Positions 52,853-61,691 of a stretch of DNA of 64,000 nt are shown in pieces; the stretch's first letter is position 1, and each line of letters starts with the position of its first letter. Source of the DNA: Paraspadella gotoi (lineage: Eukaryota; Chaetognatha); NCBI GenBank assembly GCA_051294375.1, contig CM119270.1, positions 17,355,888 through 17,419,887 of the forward strand. The letters are read 5' to 3'. The position numbers and the translations under genes are program-made. The notes under the pieces were generated by a model. The model searched no databases, had not been told where the DNA came from, and worked only from the letters and a program-made list of their open reading frames with translations.

Positions 52853-53800
52853 TTCTGCGTCTGCTGATCAGTTTATTTTTTTTCCTTTCTATTCTTTTTT
52901 CTTCCTTTCTATTCTTACTTTATATTTATTCTTTTCTTCTTTTTCTTTCTGTTTATAAATTAATTTTCTTTCCTCAAATTTGATATTTTTTTATATCCCA
53001 ATTGTCGTCAATCCAGATTTTTCTTATGCGATTGCGACGATCCCTACACTGGTGACAATTTTACAAGCGCCCGTGAAAATACGCCTCCATTTGCAAACCA
53101 GTGGTTATTTCATTGATTTTAAAAATTATAGTTGAGTAGAAAATATTAAAGTCATTTATGTGTTCAAATTTTATTTTGATCAGTTAAGATTTGCCTTGGC
53201 AATGAGTGGAGAAAGTTGGCTTGTAAAATCGGTTTCATTTTCTAACTCACTTTTTTAGATTCAATTTTTTTCTTTTACTTCAGTAGGTTTCTGAAGAAAT
53301 TTGAAATAAAATAATATTAATATTATTATTTTCTGAAAGCCCTTTCAAATCTAAAGAGAATGACATATTACAAATACTCTGTTAGTATAAAATTTAACAC
53401 GGCCCGTTTATTTAATTAAGATACTCAAAAACAAGATTTTTTCCTTCTAATTCTTAGCGAAATAAATTGGGCGGTTCTCAACAGAGGCGATTTATATTGT
53501 CAAATAGTTCCATCACAAAAAGTTGTTCACAAAATTTGGCAGTGGAAGCGAAGTTGTAGATAAAAAATATTCTCTCCATAATAAATAACGAGTCGGCGCG
53601 GTATAACTATACAAAGTTTATAGTTTATTACATATAACAAAGATTAACCGAGATGATAAAATCGACAAAAAGGTATTCCTCTCATTGTTGCACTAAAAAT
53701 GTTTTGGCAATACATTTGAGTAATGTTTTATTCTCTTTTTTTAGACATTCACATTTAATCTAATGATAAAAGAAAAACAACCAATGTTAAAATTTAAAAA
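50760..53800. other. AT-rich region without a clear gene
   Basis: AATAAA near 50986 could end the preceding unit. A weak plus-strand frame at 51194-51382 and its opposite-strand overlap are not supported by splice sites or composition. From 52440 the repeat shared with 36310-36530 appears, followed by CT-rich DNA with a (CT)n tract at 52806-52842. Confidence 0.5.
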
Positions 53801-53807
53801 AACATAA

Positions 53808-53959
53808 TACAAAGTCTATTTTCAATATGAGAATACTGTGCTACAACAAAAGTTTTATTTTTCAAAATATTTCGGCATAAATTTCTATGCCATTATCAGT
53901 GGTAAAGAATAAACTGTAAGAACTAAAAAGAAAAATAACAATCAACAATTAAATATGAG

Positions 53960-53999
<40 letters not shown>

Positions 54000-54262
54000 T
54001 CAGTTTGAGGTCAATCTCAAGGCAAAGAAAAATGAAACCAGAAAGTGAAAATCGACTACTACTAGTCAATTTATTTTATAGTGTCCATGGAGTGGAAGAC
54101 AGGATTCCAGTTTTTATGAATTAACCCCAATCTTCATTGCGACCGCATCCGGGCCCACACTTACAGTTTATTATTTATGATGGCATAGAAATTTATGCCG
54201 AAATGAAACTTTTGTTGTAGCACAGTATTCTCATAATGAAAATAAACCTTGTACTCATTATA
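53808..54262. mobile_element. inverted pair of Penelope-type termini (second subfamily)
   Basis: The left arm 53820-53925 (minus) and right arm 54160-54245 (plus) share GGCATAGAAATTTATGCCGA, an AAATAAAAC-type word, and 'acttttgttgtagcacagtattctcat'. The stem GGCATA/TATGCC followed by GAAA mirrors the GGCTT/AAGCC-GAAAC element in hAT-1. A (GA)n tract at 53958-53996 is in the middle. Confidence 0.6.
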
Positions 54263-54640
54263 CTCCCTGTGCTTGTGATGACGTTTAAAGAAATAATACA
54301 AAGTCACATTTTCTTAGTTCAGTTTTTCTACAATTTTTACCTTAAATTGTTTTATTGGAAAAGTAGAAAATCATAATTATTTAATTAAACAAATTTATGA
54401 GTGATCTATCTATAATTTTTTTGGCACTAACAATGTTACATTCTTTTACATATTAAAAACATCAATAATTAAAGTAACAAAGCAGACTGTGGCCGTCAAT
54501 AATTTGATTTCTCACGATCAACAAATATTCAACTAGTAATAAGGCAAAATTGGCAGTGAGGAAAATTAAACAAAATATAGAGCACAGTAGAAATGAATGC
54601 AGCTTCAATTGAAGTGTGGGAAATTAATAGATTTAATGTA

Positions 54641-54646
54641 TTTATT
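54641..54646 (-). terminator. poly(A) signal overlapping the stop codon
   Basis: The minus strand reads TAAATAAATA across the stop: the TAA stop and an AATAAA hexamer share bases. The 3' UTR would be only about 15-30 nt. Confidence 0.5.
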
Positions 54647-55767
54647 TAATGTATATCATACATGTCATAATAATTGTACCAATACAAATCATTGCCATCT
54701 CCGACGTCGTCTTTACCATCAGGGACGTTTTTGCCATTTTGGTGATCCTTGTCAATACCATAGACTTCAGTGAGGTCATCAACTAGGTGATCTACAATTG
54801 ACTCTGTCTCTTTGGATTGTTCGGTGGTCGTTATTGCTAAAATAGCAGGATTTTTTATTATGTCAGAGGCGTTTGTTCTTAACTTATTCAGGTCAGTTGT
54901 GATAAAATCATTCGTGTCAGTGGTGATTGTGTGCGCGACGATATCATTAGTTATTGAGTCATTTGGGAATGTTGTGACTTTATCAGTGAAGTCGGTTGTG
55001 ATGGCTTGAGTGGGGGTAGATATGAATTTGTGGGTAGTGGCAGTTGTGATAACGCTAGTGTTCTCGGTGGTGCCAGCTGTGACAGTTATTTGGGGTTCAG
55101 TCGAAGAAACAGTTTCACCGTCATAGGGAAACTGTGTGGATTCGTTTGACACGGTAAAGACGAGATCTTCCATTGATGTAGTAATGACATCATTGGATGA
55201 TGGTGAAGATACACTCTTGAATATGGACGAAAGAGGCGTTGAGAAAAAACTGACATCCATAGTAAAATTGGGGTCAGTCGAGGATGACGACATGCCAGAG
55301 CCAGTTGATGATGATGGCATGATAACAGTCGGCATGATTGCATCGGTTGACAATGATGGAATGTCATCAGTCAGCCTTTTAAAATCAATTGACGATGATG
55401 TGATGATATCATCAATTATGACTTTAGACGTAGAAATATCATCAATGATGACATCAGACGTAGTAATATCATCAATGATGACATCAGACGTAGTAATATC
55501 ATCAATGATGACATCAGAAGTGGAAATATCATCAGCGATGCTCGACGCTTCTTTTTCTTTGGTTACGTTCGAGTCTAAACTGGAGCGAGGACTCCAGGCG
55601 AGTCCTTCGCTGGAGCCTGAGTCCAAAACAGAGTTCTCGTTGGAGCGGTGAGTGGGAGATGGATTGGCAATGGGGAATTCTGCGTTGGGAAAAATGGGGA
55701 TTTGATGCGGGGAAAAAATTAAAAAAATACAGATCTGAGGAATAATTTCCTCAAGAATCAGAAACAT
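54646..55767 (-). CDS. secreted mucin-like Ser/Thr/Asp-rich protein
   Basis: One uninterrupted 373-codon frame from ATG at 55767 to TAA at 54646. The first ~22 residues are hydrophobic (M-F-L-I-L-E-E-I-I-P-Q-I-C-I-F-L-I-F) and may serve as a signal peptide or anchor, although two Glu are unusual. Residues about 75-120 hold four 10-residue repeats of the type D-D-I-[TS]-T-S-D-V-I-I (30-bp DNA units at about 55410-55525). The rest is rich in Ser, Thr, Asp and Pro with several N-x-T/S sequons and almost no cysteine, as in mucin-like proteins. The C-terminus is acidic and Tyr-rich (D-L-Y-W-Y-N-Y-Y-D-M-Y-D). No enzyme motif. It could be an exon of a larger gene. Confidence 0.65.
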   Translation of the reverse strand: MFLILEEIIPQICIFLIFSPHQIPIFPNAEFPIANPSPTHRSNENSVLDSGSSEGLAWSPRSSLDSNVTKEKEASSIADDISTSDVIIDDITTSDVIIDDITTSDVIIDDISTSKVIIDDIITSSSIDFKRLTDDIPSLSTDAIMPTVIMPSSSTGSGMSSSSTDPNFTMDVSFFSTPLSSIFKSVSSPSSNDVITTSMEDLVFTVSNESTQFPYDGETVSSTEPQITVTAGTTENTSVITTATTHKFISTPTQAITTDFTDKVTTFPNDSITNDIVAHTITTDTNDFITTDLNKLRTNASDIIKNPAILAITTTEQSKETESIVDHLVDDLTEVYGIDKDHQNGKNVPDGKDDVGDGNDLYWYNYYDMYDIH

Positions 55768-56345
55768 TTAAAAAAAGGGTAAAGAGTTTTTAATAGAAAT
55801 TTATCCCTTTAATTTAAAATATCAAGTTGAAAAAAAAAGCGGGGTAATAATTTACGACAGTCAGCGGGAAAACGATAATACAGGAATGGAAGGGAAAGCC
55901 TTTTACAAATTACCTTGCGAATAAAATTTGCGAGGACAATTATACAATGAAGGTTGCCAATCGCCTAGGGGCGACTAAAAAAGTCAGACCAAATTGATTC
56001 GTTAACATCAAAATTTGGTTAAGCTTTATATACCTCGAATAAGCATTTGAACCGAAAGCGGAATATAAGTCGGTTTAATGCTTCAAACGGAAGATTATAA
56101 TGTTTTTTAAAATTATAAATAATAATGCCGTTTCACCTTCATTAAAAAGTACTAATGAGGGAATCCAAGACCTGGAAAATAGTAAAAGATATATTTTGAA
56201 TATTGGCAAATAAATACCACTGTTTAAGAACATTTAGTCAGACTTTCTCCGTCCCTTTTTCTTGCTTAGCTGTTAAGGTAATAGAGAATTTTTTGTAATT
56301 ATAGGGAAAAGATACGTATACAAGTTAAATTATATATATAAAATA
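55768..56345. other. intergenic AT-rich DNA
   Basis: Upstream of the mucin-like gene. No clear TATA box or coding frame. Confidence 0.4.
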
Positions 56346-56449
56346 TATGTTAGATTCATTTGATTTGAATAAAATGATTAATTTTTACAAACATCACAGA
56401 CAAAGGAAAAGCAAACATCCAAATTTTCAAAGAGAAAAACAAGACAAAC

Positions 56450-56965
56450 TAAAACGAACAAAAGAACAAGACGAACAAAAACGAACAAAAGAACAAGACG
56501 AACAAAAGAACAAGACAATGAGGCACCAACGGATTTCCTTTCTTGTTCGCCTTTAATCTCAGCCATCATTCATCGCGACGACGACGATAATAACGACGAT
56601 AACGACGATGAAAACTACTTCGGCGATGATGATGATGAAGATAAAGTTCAGAAGTAATATGATCACAAAGACGGAGATGACGACAACGAAGAACACAACG
56701 AAAATAACCACAATGACGTCAAGAGACGAAGGTGGTGGCGAGAGAGACTAAAAGAGAGAGAGAGAGAGAGACAGAGACAGACAGACAGAGACAGAGACAG
56801 ACAGAGACACAGACAACATGAAAGTCCACAACGAAAATAACCACAATGACGTAAAGAGACGAAGGTGGTGGCGAGAAAGACTAAAAGAGAGAGACAGAGA
56901 CAGACAGACAGACAGAGACCACCTGAAAGTCCACAACGAAAATAACCACAATGACTTTCTGAGAG
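56450..56965. repeat. tandem repeats: AACAAAAGAACAAGACG and ~110-130-bp units
   Basis: Three units of 'gaacaaaagaacaagac' at 56455-56520. Then three larger units, each with CACAACGAAAATAACCACAA, GACGAAGGTGGTGGCGAGA (first two) and a GA/CAGA run (56692-56815, 56826-56920, 56931-). Confidence 0.75.
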
Positions 56966-57252
56966 ACGGAAATCACGACCGCAAAGAAAAAGGCCACAAT
57001 GACGTCCACAGAGACGGTAACGACGACGAGCATACTGACGACAATGACAACAACAACGACGACAACAACAACGAAGTCGATGATCCCAATTCCACCATAA
57101 AAACAGTTTGTGCCATAAAACAGACTCGAATTGGAAAGGTTTTTCTCGCCTCCAACGAATCCGAACACGTTTACTTCCTGTTCCGCTCTCTCTCTCTCTC
57201 CTCTCTCTCTCTCTCCTCTCTCCGTCTCTCTCTCTTTCTCCTCTCTTCTCTC

Positions 57253-57287
<35 letters not shown>

Positions 57288-57427
57288 TACTTTTATAGCT
57301 GATGCCTTCTGGTATATCATTTTAGATTCTTATTTCACTGGGCATTTCACATTATTGTTATTTCCCATCCTTTTCCTCTCCATTATTCTCTTTCCTCTCT
57401 CTTTTCTCTCTCTCTCTCCTCTCTCTC

Positions 57428-57469
<42 letters not shown>

Positions 57470-57478
57470 TTAAAAGCC

Positions 57479-57588
57479 TCTCGGGGGAAATTGCAGAAAT
57501 GAAAGCGATGACCGCGGCGTCGAAAGACGATGACGACGACGATGATGATAATGATAATGATAATGATAATGATATTGAATATGAATAA
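57479..57588 (+). CDS. possible acidic C-terminal exon
   Basis: A long CT tract and TTAAAAG acceptor precede a frame L-S-G-E-I-A-E-M-K-A-M-T-A-A-S-K followed by an Asp/Asn tail (D-rich, then N-D repeats) and I-E-Y-E, stop at 57586. The short helix and acidic tail look like a genuine protein end, but the upstream frame is simple-sequence and no earlier exon is certain. Confidence 0.25.
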
Positions 57589-57775
57589 AACAGAGGATGA
57601 AGAAAAGGCTAATGATGAGAAAATTTAAAAAAAAAGTTAACTCATTAAATAATTTGACTTAATAGTGAATACAATGATGGGAATTTAAAGAAACAAGAGA
57701 TGCATGCTAATTTGCTAAATAACAATGTTAGATAACGTTAAATATAAACAAAAAAAAAACTGGAAGGAAAGAATA

Positions 57776-57978
57776 TCAGTGAAGAAATAACAAGGATGAC
57801 GAAGAGATATTTCGACCAAAGAAAACCAAACGAATGAAGATGTCTCCGTCAACAACAACGACAACGCGGAAGAAAAAGAAGGAATTCGAACTCGCCATTT
57901 TGGAGAATTGATGTGAACCGGAGGTCATTGACGGCGAAGGTCGAGAGTTCAATTCCTTCGCTCCCAAACTCTCTTTGC
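57776..57978 (-). CDS. possible terminal exon of the minus-strand coiled-coil gene
   Basis: TCTAAAAG acceptor at about 57985-57979, then a phase-1 frame G-K-E-S-L-G-A-K-E-L-N-S-R-P-S-P-S-M, ending in a Phe/Val/Ser run and stop at 57776. Phase fits the open end of the exon at 59778, but the simple-sequence tail and 1.8-kb intron of microsatellites make this weak. Confidence 0.2.
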
Positions 57979-58014
57979 CTTTTAGACAGATTGAGAATGA
58001 ACGAACCGGTGGCC

Positions 58015-58583
58015 GGGGCGACGACGACGACGAACAAGACGACGACGAACAAGACGACAAAGTCGACGACGACGACGATGACGAAGAAGACATCAAAGAC
58101 AACGATTATGACGATGGAAACGACGACCACGACAACCACGACGATGACGAAGACAAAGACGATGACTAAGACAAAGACGACGACGAAAACGACGCTAATG
58201 ATGATGACAACGACGTCGACGATGACAACTACAATGACGACCAAGACGACAACGACATTGACGATGACGACAAAGACGATGACGACAAAGACGATGATGA
58301 AGACAAAGACAACAAAGACGATGACATCGATGATGACCAAGACAACGACGAACACGACGTCGACAACGACGACGACGACAACTACGATGGCGACAACGAC
58401 GACGACGACGTCAACGACCTCTACTGATGCGGGGAAATGAATTCGACGGAATTCCAAGGACGTCCCCGTTGCCAAGGTAACGAAGACGACGAAGGGAAAG
58501 TTGACGGCGATGAAAACGACGACGACAACGACGACTGTGATAAAAATAACGAAGATGATGAAGATAATGACGACGACGACGAA

Positions 58584-58655
<72 letters not shown>

Positions 58656-58725
58656 TATAACGACAATGATATGATAACGATGATGATAAAGACATGATAA
58701 AAAGATAAGAAGATGGCTTTTTCAA
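58015..58725. repeat. GAC/GAT trinucleotide tract
   Basis: About 700 bp of imperfect GAC, GAT, CAA and AAC trinucleotides, with a pure (GAT)n run at about 58580-58652. All six frames are open and give Asp-, Thr-, Val-, Ser- or His-runs, so the long ORFs here are by-products of the repeat. Confidence 0.85.
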
Positions 58726-58879
58726 ATAATATATATGCGTGAGAAATATTTTCGGCTGGGATCAGTTACGGCCGCCCCCCAAAAAATATTTCAATGTCAT
58801 ACGAATTTAAACCAAATGTTAAAAGTATTGGGGAAAATGAAAGCTTGAGATTTAACGTATATCGACAGATACGGTTTAA

Positions 58880-58883
58880 TTAA

Positions 58884-58982
<99 letters not shown>
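58880..58982. repeat. (ATT)n microsatellite
   Basis: About 33 pure ATT units. Confidence 0.95.
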
Positions 58983-58999
58983 CCCAGTACCGATTTAAA

Positions 59000-59700
59000 T
59001 AACACTTCTATTTACCTCCATCGTCCTCTTTTTCCTTTTTAACTTCCCACCATCCAACGTCCTCCCTCCACACATCCTCTTCTCCCTTCCTCTTTCCCTC
59101 TTCCTCCTCCCTCTCTTCCTCTTCCTTCCACCATTCCTCCTCTTCTTCCTCTTCATCGCTCCTCCACCATTCCTCCTCCCCTCCCTTCGCTCTTCTTTTC
59201 TCCTTTCGATTCTTCTTCTTTTTCTCCTCTTTTCTCCTTCCTCCCTCCTCTTCTTCTTCCTCTCTCGCTTCGTCCGAGAAGAAGGATTCCCGGTGAGCGT
59301 TTCCTGTTTCGTGGGGGAAAAGAAGGGAGGGAGGAAATGGAGGAGGAGGGGAGGAGGTGGGAGGGAGGAAATGGTGGAGGAGAGGAGGAGGTGGGAGGGA
59401 GAAAATGGAGGTCGAAGGAAGGAGAAGGGGAGGAGGATGTGACGAAAAGAAAGAGAGGAAGTGAGGTAGGAGATGGCAGGATAGGGATGTATAAAAAAAA
59501 GAAAGGAAAGGAAAGGATAGAAAGAAGAGAAAAAAATGAAAAGAAAAAAAGAGGAAAGGAAGAGAAAATGAATAAAAGGAAGAAAAAAAAAGAGAGAAAA
59601 GAAAAAAAAAATTAAAAAAAGGAGATAAATAATAAAGAATAAGAGAAAAAAGTAGAAGAGAAATAGGATAAATAAAAAGAAATAAGAAAATGTATAGAAT
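59000..59700. other. polypyrimidine then polypurine tract
   Basis: 59020-59270 is strongly C/T-rich and 59310-59690 strongly G/A-rich, with little else. Frames are simple-sequence. It lies downstream of the last certain exon of the minus-strand gene. Confidence 0.6.
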
Positions 59701-59777
59701 CATTATTTTGAATCCTATGAATGAAACTAAGTGGAGTTTGTAAAAGACCAATTTTAAACTAAAACAAACGAACTCAC

Positions 59778-60113
59778 CCGGTCGAAATTCCAGCTCCGGA
59801 ATTTCATCGACGCCGTCGACGCCGATGTCACGTGACGAAGAGAACTTCCGCGCCGCCGCCAACTGGCTCAGCGTCTCCGCTTCAAACGATGACGCCGCCG
59901 CCGCCCTTGCTTCAAACGCTGCCGCCGCAGACGCCGAGGACGCCGCCGCCGAAGCCGCAGTTATTTCCGAGGATGACGACGCCGCCGATCCAGCCGCTGA
60001 TCCGATGCTGCTGCTGCTTACGACGCCGCTGCTGCTGCCGTGATGCGCACGGATTCGCCAGTCGACGTCTTTGATTTTCCGTCGATCCGACTTGGCGTTG
60101 TTTTCGACGTAAT
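59778..60113 (-). CDS. exon 5 of the coiled-coil gene
   Basis: Acceptor CTCAAG at 60119-60114, phase 1, donor CCGG|GTGAGT. 112 residues: Y-V-E-N-N-A-K-S-D-R-R-K-I-K-D-V-D-W-R-I-R, then a ~70-residue Ser/Ala-rich stretch encoded by GCG/AGC-type triplets, then E-A-E-T-L-S-Q-L-A-A-A-R-K-F and D-E-I-P-E-L-E-F-R-P. The join G|AT gives Asp with exon 4. Confidence 0.6.
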
Positions 60114-61620
60114 CTTGAGATTTGATGAGGAGAGAAGAAAGAGAGAAGAGAAGGAGAGAGAGGAGAGAGAGTAGAGAGAGAGGAGAGAGACGAGAGAGAG
60201 AGAGAGGGAGAGAGAGAGAGAGAGAAGAGAGCAGGAGAGAGAGAGATACAGTGAGTAATATGTTAATATATCATTACAAACAGTACGACGGACAGCCAAA
60301 GAGACAAACAGACCACGCAGAGAGCTGGCCAGACTGACAAACCGACGGACAGCTAAAACAAACAGACAAACAGACAGACTGACCGAGTCTATGATCCAAA
60401 ACGTTGATGTCGAATTTTTGTTTCTCGTTTTCTTCTCCCAGTCCGTCGATCCGTTTCCGATTCCGCGAGGATGATTCTCCTCTTGGCGCCCTCCCGCGGC
60501 TGGGGGGGGATGAAGGGGGGTGGGTGAGCGTGAGGAGGAGGCAGGAGGAGGAGGAGGAGGAAGAATGGGAGAAGATGAGAAAAGTGAGAAGAATGGGGGG
60601 AAGAGTTACGTGCGAGTGTAAAAGTGTGGGTGAAAGTGAAAGTTTGAAAGTTGGAGAGTTTTAGAACGGAAGTGTGAGTGTGTGTGTGTGCGTAATTGTG
60701 AAAGTGTGAGAGGGTAAGTGTGAGTGTGAAAGTGTGAGAGTGGCAGAAAGAGAGTGAGAGCGTGAGTGTTGGGGGAGTATGATAATACTAATAGAAAAGA
60801 ATTAAAGAGAGAAGAGCGGAGGAGTAAGAATTAACGAGGATGTGGTCTGACGGACAGAAAGACTTTAAACTGGGAGAGAGACAGTCACACCGACAGCCAG
60901 TCTCAGTATTTGCCTGTCGATCCAACTGATTTTGTAATTGTGTTGATTGATGTTTATTCCGTGAGATCGGACGGCCGTCTCCAGCTCCTCCATGGCCTAA
61001 GAAAGGGGGATCGTCCGTATTAGTACAACAACAACAACAACGATCACAACAACGACAACGAGGGACGTCAATGAAAGAGAAAAAAGGGACAAGTACAACG
61101 ACAACTACAAACAAGAAAGACGAAGAAGGACAAACGACAACAACAACAAACAAAAACAATAACAACGACAACGACGACGATAACAACAACGTCAACCAAA
61201 CAAATATCTTAACAACAAACTACACTAAAAACAATGCAGCTACAACGACAACAAAAACAACAACTACAATAACACCGAAAACAACAAAAAGTATAACAAC
61301 AACAACGACCTGAGCCAAGAAGGTAAAGTCCTGCTTGAGATGAGCCTTCATCTCTCGCCTTGCGTCGTCGACGGCGTTGCTCGACTTCTTGGCATAATTA
61401 GTGGCGGCGTCGACGAGGCGTTGGAGGCGGAGAGTTCCGCTCTGAGGAGGGCGAAGTCGTGGCGGGTGACGGTGTCGAGAGGGAGCTCACGCCTTTGGAC
61501 GGGGGTTGAGAGGGTCGAGGGAGCGGAACGGAGGGGGAAGGAAGGAAGAGAAGAGGAAAGGAGAAAGGAAAAAAGGAGATAAGAAAAAGGCAAAGAGCGT
61601 AAAAAGCACGCTCTCTCTCT

Positions 61621-61691
<71 letters not shown>

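Noticed and set aside
56818-57588. 256-codon plus-strand ORF rich in Asn, Arg, Asp
   Set aside because: Most of it is translated tandem repeats and CT tracts. Only the last ~36 codons after the CT tract look protein-like and are listed separately.
57913-57990. tRNA-like word GAGAGTTCAATTCCTTC
   Set aside because: The apparent stem leaves a 15-nt loop and no D or anticodon arm can be formed.
57849-58475. 208-codon minus-strand poly-Val ORF and the plus-strand Thr/Lys ORF over the same DNA
   Set aside because: Both arise from a GAC/GAT triplet tract in which every frame is open.
59008-59862. 284-codon minus-strand ORF
   Set aside because: Only the first ~30 codons overlap a supported exon. 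The rest is a polypyrimidine/polypurine intron.
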